The notes under the pieces were generated by a model. The model was not told the DNA's origin. It searched no databases and worked only from the letters and a program-made list of their open reading frames with translations. Below, piece after piece: positions 1 through 5,164 of a stretch of 5,697 bases of DNA; within the stretch, counting starts at the first letter, position 1; every line of letters starts with the position of its first letter. The translations under genes were made by a program, and so were the position numbers. This stretch comes from an uncultured Lachnospiraceae bacterium (GTDB taxonomy: Bacteria; Bacillota; Clostridia; Lachnospirales; Lachnospiraceae): assembly GCA_934394615.1 (NCBI GenBank), contig CAKRRJ010000115.1, forward strand, positions 1 to 5,697, in the 5' to 3' direction.

Positions 1-563
1 ATCTGAACCAGTTTCTCGCCGTTCTCCGGCTCGTTCTCATGAACTGCACCGATGTAGTACGGAGACTGGGTTGCCATCTCGTAGATATCTGCGCTGTTGT
101 CTTTGCTGATTACACGGAAGAACTGTGCCAGATATACTTTGTTATCGTTTGCAGTCTTGATTGCAGAGGTCATCTCTGTATCGGAAGAGTTACAGATAAT
201 GATACCCTGGCATCCTGCTGCTGCAAGCTGCTCAACAGAAGCGGTAACTTTCTCAGATACATGGCCCTGGTCAACGTACTGAACCTGTACGCCTAAAGCC
301 TTTGCAGCCTCGTCCAGGATCAGCTTACACTGAGAACCAAGAACGTCGGTAGAAGACCAGATGGAAACACCGATCTTGATGTCCTTGTTGTCAACGCTGG
401 AAGCTGCTGCCTCGGTAGCCTCAGCGCTGCCCTCTGCCTTAGAGTCAGCTGCCGGAGCTGCTGTGGTCGCGCTGGATGCAGCACCGCCGCCGCATGCAGT
501 CAGGCTCGCCAGCATCGCTGCTGCTGTCACTGTTGCTGTTGCTTTCTTGAAGACTTTCTTCAT
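1..563 (-). CDS. Sugar-type ABC transporter substrate-binding lipoprotein (partial, 3' end outside window)
   Basis: The reading frame is open from an ATG at 563 to the window edge (187 complete codons), so the C-terminal half is missing. The N-terminus is a lipoprotein signal: MKKVFKKA, a hydrophobic stretch, then lipobox L21-T22-A23-C24. Residues 25-60 are a low-complexity Ala/Ser/Thr/Glu linker typical of Firmicute surface lipoproteins. From residue 62 the sequence (IKIGVSIW) starts a type 1 periplasmic-binding fold of the ribose/galactose-binding kind, and AAAGCQGIIICNSSDTE near 114-130 is the usual ligand-pocket strand and loop. A GGGAGG ribosome binding site (576-571) lies 7 nt before the ATG. 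By family, the protein is membrane-anchored outside the cell and delivers a sugar or related small molecule to an ABC permease. The ligand cannot be read from this fragment, and the permease and ATPase genes would be expected downstream, beyond base 1. Confidence 0.88.
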   Translation of the reverse strand, partial: MKKVFKKATATVTAAAMLASLTACGGGAASSATTAAPAADSKAEGSAEATEAAASSVDNKDIKIGVSIWSSTDVLGSQCKLILDEAAKALGVQVQYVDQGHVSEKVTASVEQLAAAGCQGIIICNSSDTEMTSAIKTANDNKVYLAQFFRVISKDNSADIYEMATQSPYYIGAVHENEPENGEKLVQ

Positions 564-616
564 TTTGATTCCTCCCAACATGTTTTTTGATTGTTTTCAA
601 CAACTCTCATGGCTTT

Positions 617-630
617 ATTATACGTTTTCA
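617..630 (-). promoter_or_regulatory. Candidate CcpA catabolite-responsive element (cre)
   Basis: The minus-strand sequence TGAAAACGTATAAT matches the recalled cre consensus TGWAARCGYTWNCW at 12 of 14 positions, with a perfect left half and CG centre. It overlaps the -10 box of the transporter promoter, where CcpA binding would block RNA polymerase. This would fit glucose repression of a sugar uptake gene. The match shares bases with the -10 box, so part of it may be coincidence. Confidence 0.35.
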
Positions 631-645
631 CGGCAAATTGTGCAA
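617..645 (-). promoter_or_regulatory. Predicted sigma-A promoter of the substrate-binding protein gene
   Basis: On the minus strand a perfect -10 box TATAAT (622-617) is preceded, with a 17-nt spacer, by TTGCAC (645-640), which keeps only the TTG of the -35 consensus. Transcription would begin near 610 and give a leader of about 47 nt. A small dyad, TTGTT-ttc-AACAA (591-603), and the palindrome AACATGTT (577-584) lie in that leader; their role is unknown. Confidence 0.5.
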
Positions 646-881
646 TATAATACAAGATATTTTTTCGCAAAAGTTGTATTTTTTCCTATACAATATCATC
701 TAAAACTTATCAGATTATCCGACCTTTTTTATCAAGAGTGTGCATTACCCATCATTTTACACGAAGAATCCACCTCGATTTTTGTATATATTTGTCAAAT
801 CTTGCGTTGTTTCTTTAAGGTTCTCGGATGTTTCCAAATACAACTTATTCCTTTTTTGAAAGCTGTATGGTTTTTATTTTG
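646..881. other. Gene-free AT-rich spacer, no supported feature
   Basis: Together with 564-645 this forms a 318-bp gap between the end of the LysR gene and the substrate-binding protein gene, so the two are probably not one operon. I found no coding sequence with a ribosome binding site, no convincing terminator with a T-run on the minus strand, and no RNA gene. A minus-strand TTGACA (798-793) has no partner -10 box at proper spacing. An imperfect hairpin at 834-870 is followed by T-rich sequence only on the plus strand, where no gene ends. Confidence 0.6.
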
Positions 882-1820
882 TCATATTCTGCCGCTGATC
901 TTTAGAAATTCTGCCATTGCCCGGGTAAAATAACGCCCGCGCTTCCAGTAAAAATAACTTTTTCTGACACCGTGTTCTCCAGGCAGACGGTAATACGCCA
1001 CATTCCCCTCAAATGGAATGCGCCGGATAAGGGTATCGCTGATAAACGACACTCCCATGCCGGAACAGGTCACATTGAACGAGGTCATCTGCTGGTCCAG
1101 CTCAAACGCAACCTGCGGCGTGATCCCGCTTTCCTTTAACATAAGTGCCGCTCTCTGCCCGGTGTCATTCTCCGATTTCATCATAATAAACGGAAGCCCT
1201 TCAAAATATGTTAATGAAACCGGCTCCACATCCGGTTCCAGAAATTTTCGTTCCCGCACCTGCGCTGCCGTGAGCCGGTACTTCTCCAGGTCTCCATTTA
1301 CCGAAAAGCTCTCCGGAACGGCCAGAAGCAGATGCTCTTCCTCATATAAGCACCGTTCAAATACCTGCTCATTCAACGTGCAGTTATCCAGCATCAGGTC
1401 GATTTTGCCGCTTCCAAGAAGCGCAGTGAGCTCTGCCGTCGTCTCCTCCTTTAATTCCAGCCGGATCTGCGGAAACTTTCTTGAAAAATCTCCCATCAGG
1501 GAAGGAAGCACCCACGACGAGTAGAGATTACTTCCTCCCAGCACCAGATGACCGGTTTTTAAATTGTCCACATCATTGATGTAATCCGCAAACTGGTTTT
1601 CCAGCGAACGGATTTTCTCCACCGCGCGGATATACTCCTTTCCAAATTCCGTGAGTTTTAACGGCTTGCTGCTGCGGTCAAACACCGGATAACCGAGCTT
1701 TTCCTCAATCCGCTTTACCGTAATGCTTAACGATGGCTGTGAAATAAACAGCCTCTTTGCCGCCTTGGAAAAGCTTTTTTCTTCGTATACTGCATACATA
1801 TATTCCATTCCCTGAAACAT
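882..1820 (-). CDS. LysR-type transcriptional regulator, divergent from aspA
   Basis: This is a 312-residue protein of normal LysR length. Residues 1-60 form the winged helix-turn-helix: SFSKAAKRLFISQPSLSITV (16-35) followed by KRIEEKLGYPVFDR (36-49) and LTEFG is the standard N-terminal pattern. Residues from about 90 (HLVLGGSNLYSSWVLPSLM) to 300 form the periplasmic-binding-like effector domain. An in-frame GTG at 1829 would lengthen the protein by three residues, but AAGGAG (1836-1831) lies only 1 nt from it and 10 nt from the ATG at 1820, so the ATG is preferred; it also gives the usual short lead into the helix-turn-helix. The gene is transcribed away from aspA, the classic arrangement in which a LysR regulator controls its neighbour and itself. 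The inducer is unknown; aspartate, fumarate or a related acid is an inference from context only. Confidence 0.92.
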   Translation of the reverse strand: MFQGMEYMYAVYEEKSFSKAAKRLFISQPSLSITVKRIEEKLGYPVFDRSSKPLKLTEFGKEYIRAVEKIRSLENQFADYINDVDNLKTGHLVLGGSNLYSSWVLPSLMGDFSRKFPQIRLELKEETTAELTALLGSGKIDLMLDNCTLNEQVFERCLYEEEHLLLAVPESFSVNGDLEKYRLTAAQVRERKFLEPDVEPVSLTYFEGLPFIMMKSENDTGQRAALMLKESGITPQVAFELDQQMTSFNVTCSGMGVSFISDTLIRRIPFEGNVAYYRLPGEHGVRKSYFYWKRGRYFTRAMAEFLKISGRI

Positions 1821-1830
1821 CGCGCGCACG

Positions 1831-1836
1831 CTCCTT
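1831..1836 (-). promoter_or_regulatory. Ribosome binding site that sets the LysR start
   Basis: AAGGAG on the minus strand is 1 nt from the upstream GTG (1829) but 10 nt from the ATG at 1820. The spacing makes the ATG the likely initiation codon. Confidence 0.6.
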
Positions 1837-1857
1837 CTGCCTTATTACTATTTACTG

Positions 1858-1873
1858 TAATTTATATAAATTA
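1858..1873. promoter_or_regulatory. Perfect 16-bp palindrome in the lysR-aspA spacer
   Basis: TAATTTATATAAATTA is its own reverse complement over all 16 bases. It sits 38 bp upstream of the LysR ATG, overlaps a minus-strand TATAAT (1875-1870), and so lies where the lysR promoter is expected. It may be an autoregulatory operator. The surrounding DNA is nearly pure A/T, which makes a chance palindrome more likely than in mixed sequence. Confidence 0.4.
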
Positions 1874-1886
1874 TATTTTATTATGT

Positions 1887-1922
1887 ATTTGATTATAATG
1901 CAGCACTTTCCTATAATCAAAT
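1887..1922. promoter_or_regulatory. Perfect 11-bp inverted repeat over the aspA promoter (probable operator)
   Basis: The arms ATTTGATTATA (1887-1897) and TATAATCAAAT (1912-1922) are exact reverse complements separated by 14 bp. The left arm contains the predicted -35 box and the right arm the predicted -10 box of aspA. The arm-to-arm distance of 25 bp places them roughly two and a half helical turns apart. The centre falls between two bases, so the dyad does not contain a centred T-N11-A LysR box. Binding by the divergent LysR protein is the simplest inference. Confidence 0.55.
1889..1917 (+). promoter_or_regulatory. Predicted sigma-A promoter of aspA
   Basis: TTGATT (1889-1894, four of six consensus bases) and TATAAT (1912-1917, perfect) are separated by 17 bp. 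Transcription would start near 1924 and give a leader of about 43 nt before the aspA ATG. A second TATAAT at 1894-1899 has only a poor -35 partner. Both promoter boxes lie inside the arms of the inverted repeat, so a bound regulator could compete directly with RNA polymerase. Confidence 0.6.
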
Positions 1923-1966
1923 CAAGAAGAACATTACTTTTTGTGTTTTCAGGGGAGGAATCTGTC

Positions 1967-3415
1967 ATGTCAGACTTATTAAATAAGAAGAAATGTGAAT
2001 ACCGGGTTGAGAAAGACTCCATCGGAGCAAAAGATATCCCGGAAGATGTATATTATGGCGTCCAGACGCTCCGCGCTGCCGAAAATTTCCATATTACCGG
2101 GCTTACCATGCACCCGGAGATCATCAACAGCCTCGCGTATATCAAAAAAGCAGCAGCCATCACCAACTATGAGGTGGGGCTGCTGCCAAAATCCATTACC
2201 GACGCCATTGTTAAAGCATGCGATGAGATCTTAAGCGGAAAACTGCGTGAAGATTTCATTGTGGATCCGATCCAGGGCGGCGCAGGAACTTCCTTAAATA
2301 TGAACGCGAACGAAGTCATTGCCAACCGCGCCATTGAGATTCTGGGCGGCAAAAAAGGCGATTACAGCATTGTCAATCCTAACGACCACGTCAACTGCGG
2401 CCAATCCACAAACGATGTCATCCCGACTGCAGGCAAAATGACTTCCCTGCGTCTGCTGCACCGCTTAAAAGCAGAGCTTCTCCGTTTACATAAAGCTCTC
2501 TGCGGTAAAGCAGAGGAATTCGACCATGTGTTAAAAATGGGACGTACCCAGATGCAGGATGCAGTTCCGATCCGTCTGGGTCAGGAATTTAAGGCCTATT
2601 CCGTAGCTGTAATGCGCGACATCCACCGCATGGACATTGCCATGGATGAGATGCGCAAGCTAAACATGGGAGGAACTGCCGTCGGCACCGGCATCAATGC
2701 TGACGAGCGCTATCTGCGCCGCATCGTGCCGAACTTGAATGCGATTTCTGATATGGATTTCGTACAGGCCTATGACCTAATCGATGCCACCCAGAACCTC
2801 GACCCATTCGTAGCCGTTTCCGGTGCCATCAAAGCATGTGCGGTCACGCTCTCCAAGATTGCGAATGACCTGCGTCTCATGTCCTCCGGCCCAAGAGCCG
2901 GCTTTGGCGAAATCAACCTTCCTGCAAAACAGAACGGATCCTCCATTATGCCGGGCAAGGTCAATCCGGTCATCCCGGAAGTCGTAAACCAGGTTGCTTT
3001 CTATGTAATTGGAAACGATATGACCATCACTATGGCAGCTGAAGGCGGACAGCTCGAATTAAACGCGTTCGAGCCGATCATCTTCTACTGCATGTTCCAG
3101 TCCATCGACACCCTGGCTTTTGCCGTTCGCACTTTCGTGGACAACTGTGTATCCGGCATTACTGCCAACGAAGACCGCTGCCGCTGCCTGGTGGAGAACA
3201 GTGTCGGCATCATTACCGCGCTGAGTCCGTATGTCGGCTACCAGAAAGCAGCCGACATCGCCAAGAAGGCCATTCAAACCGGAGCATCTGTCCGCAAACT
3301 CATCCTCGATGAAAAGATTATGTCCGAGGATGAACTGAATGAAGTCCTCGATCCGGAAAATATGACCGAACCGGGAATTTCCGGAAAGAAGAACGGCGTT
3401 GTAGTTATGGCATAA
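1967..3415 (+). CDS. aspA: Aspartate ammonia-lyase (aspartase)
   Basis: This enzyme reversibly converts L-aspartate to fumarate and ammonium in the cytoplasm. The 482-residue product has the normal aspartase length and belongs to the fumarase/aspartase superfamily of homotetramers. Key elements are visible: the substrate-binding loop GTSLNMN (107-113, T108), GQSTND (145-150, T148), GRTQMQDAVP (192-201) and the flexible loop GSSIMPGKVNP (324-334), with catalytic base S325 and substrate-binding K331. GTSxNMN followed by NEV is the aspartase form, where class II fumarases usually have GSGTQSNMN. Q195 replaces the His found in many relatives, as I recall for E. coli AspA. The ATG at 1967 is chosen because AGGGGAGG (1951-1958) lies 8 nt upstream; the frame is open further upstream but that part is non-homologous. 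The gene stands alone: divergent from lysR and closed by a terminator 13 nt after its TAA. Confidence 0.96.
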   Translation: MSDLLNKKKCEYRVEKDSIGAKDIPEDVYYGVQTLRAAENFHITGLTMHPEIINSLAYIKKAAAITNYEVGLLPKSITDAIVKACDEILSGKLREDFIVDPIQGGAGTSLNMNANEVIANRAIEILGGKKGDYSIVNPNDHVNCGQSTNDVIPTAGKMTSLRLLHRLKAELLRLHKALCGKAEEFDHVLKMGRTQMQDAVPIRLGQEFKAYSVAVMRDIHRMDIAMDEMRKLNMGGTAVGTGINADERYLRRIVPNLNAISDMDFVQAYDLIDATQNLDPFVAVSGAIKACAVTLSKIANDLRLMSSGPRAGFGEINLPAKQNGSSIMPGKVNPVIPEVVNQVAFYVIGNDMTITMAAEGGQLELNAFEPIIFYCMFQSIDTLAFAVRTFVDNCVSGITANEDRCRCLVENSVGIITALSPYVGYQKAADIAKKAIQTGASVRKLILDEKIMSEDELNEVLDPENMTEPGISGKKNGVVVMA

Positions 3416-3428
3416 CTGTAACACTGAA

Positions 3429-3475
3429 ACAGCAAAAAATGGACGCGCCTTCGGCGCGTCCACATTTTTTGCTGT
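3429..3475. terminator. Bidirectional rho-independent terminator between convergent genes
   Basis: A 9-bp GC-rich stem, GGACGCGCC/GGCGCGTCC (3441-3449 with 3453-3461), carries a TTC loop. It is flanked by a further 12-bp stem of ACAGCAAAAAAT with ATTTTTTGCTGT, interrupted only by a 2-nt bulge at 3462-3463. The flanking A6/T6 runs supply a U-tract after the hairpin in both directions, so it can end aspA from the left and the lipoprotein gene from the right. Confidence 0.9.
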
Positions 3476-3481
3476 CTTTTC

Positions 3482-4039
3482 TTACTCCAGAGTCAGTCCC
3501 TCTGCCAAAGTCTCACCGCCTGCCTGGATGGTAATGCTTGCCACATCCATATTCTCACAGAATGTATCTGCAACTGCCTGCAGTGCCTTTTCCTGATTCT
3601 CAGATGGGAACTGGCTTAACTCCAGGGTTGCTTTTTCTGCCATGGCGGTATCTCCGCTCACTCCCGGGCCAACCTCCTTGCTTGCAGTACCGCCCTCAGT
3701 GGTGAAGTTCTCTGCCTTGGTGCCATCATCCAGAACGCCATACTGGATCAGAAGATCCGTCAGGCTCTGTGCGTCCAAAGTCTCTACAGAATCCATAGTG
3801 CGCTCGATCTTGCTGCCGTCCTCGCTGAGACTGTAAATGGATACCATGGTAAGATCCGGAGCGTCCTTATCGACCGGTCTGTCCTTTACAACACCAGGGC
3901 CGGAATCCTCTGTGGTCTCGGTTACTTCTTCCTGCTGCGCTTTCATTTCGCCGGTTTTATTCTTCTCCGTGGTTGGTGTACATGCTGCCAATGATAAGAT
4001 CATCATGGCTCCCAGTAAGCCCATGACTATTTTCTTCAT
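3482..4039 (-). CDS. Small lipoprotein with probable GerMN-like domain
   Basis: The 185-residue product begins with a lipoprotein signal, MKKIVMGLLGAMMILSLAAC, with lipobox L17-A18-A19-C20, so it should be anchored on the outer face of the membrane. Residues 21-60 are a polar, Glu/Lys/Thr-rich linker. Residues 62-183 resemble a GerMN domain: a VSIYSLSEDGSKI strand-turn-strand, a helix ending LTDLLIQYGVL, then ATLELSQFPS followed by a helix QEKALQAVADTF and a VASITIQAGGETL strand. This assignment is by pattern only and moderate. The segment SGPGVV (46-51) is echoed by VGPGVS (123-128). AAGGAGG (4054-4048) lies 8 nt before the ATG. The gene starts 21 nt after the MarR stop codon, so the two are probably co-transcribed. 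GerMN domains occur in germination and cell-envelope lipoproteins; the exact role here is unknown. Confidence 0.82.
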   Translation of the reverse strand: MKKIVMGLLGAMMILSLAACTPTTEKNKTGEMKAQQEEVTETTEDSGPGVVKDRPVDKDAPDLTMVSIYSLSEDGSKIERTMDSVETLDAQSLTDLLIQYGVLDDGTKAENFTTEGGTASKEVGPGVSGDTAMAEKATLELSQFPSENQEKALQAVADTFCENMDVASITIQAGGETLAEGLTLE

Positions 4040-4060
4040 GATAAAAGCCTCCTTATGTTA

Positions 4061-4501
4061 TCATCCTTTGGCCTTGCGAAACCAGACATTCAGTTTTGCA
4101 AGTGCTTTGACAAGGCTGTCGGTCTCGTCGGGAGTAAGATCCTGTAAGATCGCGTCGATCATGTCGTGATGAAACTGTTCGTGGTGCTCATAGGCATGCT
4201 TTCCTTTTTCGGACAGCGAAATATAGACTACTCGCCGGTCTTCCTTTCCTCGTTCCCGGGTCACGTAGCCTTTCTTTACCAAACTGTTCATCGCAATGGT
4301 CAGAGTTCCCACCGTCACCGAAAGCTCTTTGGCTATCGTAGACATATTCTTGGGTTCTCCCGTGCCAATGGCCTGGATTACATGCATATCGTTATTTGTA
4401 ATATCCTGGTATTCCTCTGTAATGATGGCCTGCTCCTCTAAGTCCATAACATCACGAAACAGCTTTACCAGGGCATCGTTTAATGTCGCGTAAGTATCCA
4501 C
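4061..4501 (-). CDS. MarR-family regulator, FabT-like
   Basis: The 146-residue product has the MarR winged-helix layout: dimerisation helices at both ends, a helix-turn-helix at about 51-79 (MSTIAKELSVTVGTLTIAMNSLVKKGYV) and a wing with the DRR motif (RERGKEDRRVVYISL, 82-96). From memory it matches streptococcal FabT, the fatty-acid synthesis repressor, unusually well: DIT-x-x-DMHVI-x-AIG, AKEL-x-VT-x-GT-x-T, LVKKGY, DRRVV and H-x-x-FH-x-x-M all line up. The start is GTG at 4501, supported by TGAGGGAG with about 7 nt spacing from GAGG and by alignment with the FabT N-terminus. It precedes the lipoprotein gene with a 21-nt gap. No fatty-acid gene is in the window, so the FabT label describes similarity and not a proven role. 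Confidence 0.9.
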   Translation of the reverse strand: MDTYATLNDALVKLFRDVMDLEEQAIITEEYQDITNNDMHVIQAIGTGEPKNMSTIAKELSVTVGTLTIAMNSLVKKGYVTRERGKEDRRVVYISLSEKGKHAYEHHEQFHHDMIDAILQDLTPDETDSLVKALAKLNVWFRKAKG

Positions 4502-4519
4502 TTTTCTCCCTCACTGCAC

Positions 4520-4538
4520 GCGAAGCCTGTCGCTCCGC
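4520..4538 (-). other. Hairpin at the predicted 5' end of the marR transcript
   Basis: In minus-strand RNA, GCGGAGC pairs with GCUUCGC through seven pairs, one of them a G-U wobble, around a GACAG loop. The plus-strand copy would have an A-C mismatch at that position, so the fold favours the minus-strand RNA. The predicted transcription start (about 4537) falls at the base of the stem. It could stabilise the 5' end of the mRNA or simply be structured leader. Confidence 0.35.
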
Positions 4539-4543
4539 TCTTG

Positions 4544-4572
4544 ATTATACATGATTTGCCCTCTTTCGACAA
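4544..4572 (-). promoter_or_regulatory. Predicted sigma-A promoter of the marR-lipoprotein unit
   Basis: On the minus strand TTGTCG (4572-4567, four of six consensus bases) and a perfect TATAAT (4549-4544) are separated by 17 nt. The -10 region lies in AATCATGTATAATCA, in which AATCA recurs after 10 bp and an imperfect dyad is visible; this could be an autoregulatory MarR site but the symmetry is weak. Confidence 0.5.
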
Positions 4573-4587
4573 CCGAGTTTTTCTTAC

Positions 4588-4608
4588 AAGATTGTGAAAG
4601 ATTTGTGA
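4588..4608. repeat. Imperfect tandem direct repeat upstream of the marR promoter
   Basis: AAGATTGTGA (4588-4597) is followed directly by AAGATTTGTGA (4598-4608), the second copy having one extra T. The pair lies about 15 to 36 bp upstream of the predicted -35 box. A spacing of about one helical turn would suit a protein bound twice on one face of the DNA, but a chance repeat in AT-rich DNA is possible. Confidence 0.4.
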
Positions 4609-4648
4609 TTTTTGTTGCAGAAAACCCGTTTTTTCCGCTGTATCCGGC

Positions 4649-5164
4649 TCATCTTCCCGTAATCCAGATGCTTGCCGCAATCCCGGCCGCCGTGGCAATC
4701 AGCGCCCCTGGAATACTGTAGCGGGTCCGGCGCACCTTCACACTGCCAAAGTAAATGCTCAGACAGTAAAAGACCGTCTCGGTGCTGCTCATCAATACAG
4801 AAGCCGCCATGCCGATGTGGCTGTCCGGCCCATATTGCCGGAATAAATCCAGAAGAAGGCCTGTCGCCGCCGAGTTTGAAACCAGGCGCACCATGGTGAT
4901 AGGGACCAGTTCCCGCGGAATGTGTAAAATTCCCGCTGCCCCTGCACAAACCGATGTCAGCGCATCCAGCAGTCCGGATGCCCGCACCACGCCCACTGCC
5001 GTAATCAGGCCAATCAGAGTTGGAAGAATATCCGCCACGGTTTTCATGCCGCCTTTTGCGCCCTCCAGGAAATCATCAAAGACCGGGCGGCGCGAGATCA
5101 GGCCAAAGGCGATCACATAGCCGATGACAAAGGGCAGAAGGATTTTGGAAAGCCAAAGAATCAT
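4649..5164 (-). CDS. spmB: Spore maturation protein B
   Basis: The 171-residue hydrophobic product matches SpmB, a membrane protein with the nucleoside-recognition (Gate) domain; the Bacillus subtilis protein is about the same length. Membrane segments are visible near residues 3-24, 45-60, 117-139 and 150-168. Recognisable family stretches are VFDDFLEGAKGGMKT (28-42), ILPTLIGLITAVGVVRASG (46-64), and the STET motif (127-130) followed by VFYCLSIYFG and RRTRYSIPGALIA. In B. subtilis, SpmA and SpmB are needed for spore core dehydration and hence for heat resistance; the transported substance, if any, is not established. The ATG overlaps the spmA stop as ATGA (5164-5161), and AGGAGGG inside spmA lies about 10 nt upstream, so translation is probably coupled. 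No clear terminator follows; only a weak GCGGAAAA/TTTTCTGC stem without a T-run lies just after the stop. Confidence 0.93.
   Translation of the reverse strand: MILWLSKILLPFVIGYVIAFGLISRRPVFDDFLEGAKGGMKTVADILPTLIGLITAVGVVRASGLLDALTSVCAGAAGILHIPRELVPITMVRLVSNSAATGLLLDLFRQYGPDSHIGMAASVLMSSTETVFYCLSIYFGSVKVRRTRYSIPGALIATAAGIAASIWITGR

Noticed and set aside
793..798. Perfect minus-strand TTGACA as a promoter -35 box
   Set aside because: No acceptable -10 box occurs 15 to 19 nt downstream and no gene begins nearby.
834..870. Imperfect hairpin as a terminator for lysR
   Set aside because: The stem is A/T-rich, broken by a 2-nt bulge and an A-C mismatch, and the T-rich tract follows it only on the plus strand, where no gene ends.
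361..933. 190-residue plus-strand open frame
   Set aside because: Its first part is antisense to the signal peptide and linker of the substrate-binding lipoprotein, it crosses the promoter spacer and runs into the lysR 3' end. It has no ribosome binding site and its composition is that of an antisense frame.
1757..1966. Upstream 70-codon extension of the aspA frame
   Set aside because: The extension overlaps the LysR start and the spacer with its promoter and operator candidates, lacks aspartase similarity, and the ATG at 1967 has a strong ribosome binding site.
3059..3463. 134-residue minus-strand open frame opposite the aspA 3' end
   Set aside because: It is entirely antisense to aspA and begins inside the terminator hairpin, with no ribosome binding site or recognisable motif.
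4584..4949. 121-residue minus-strand open frame inside spmB
   Set aside because: It is an out-of-frame shadow of spmB, rich in His, Gly and Arg, with no family similarity.
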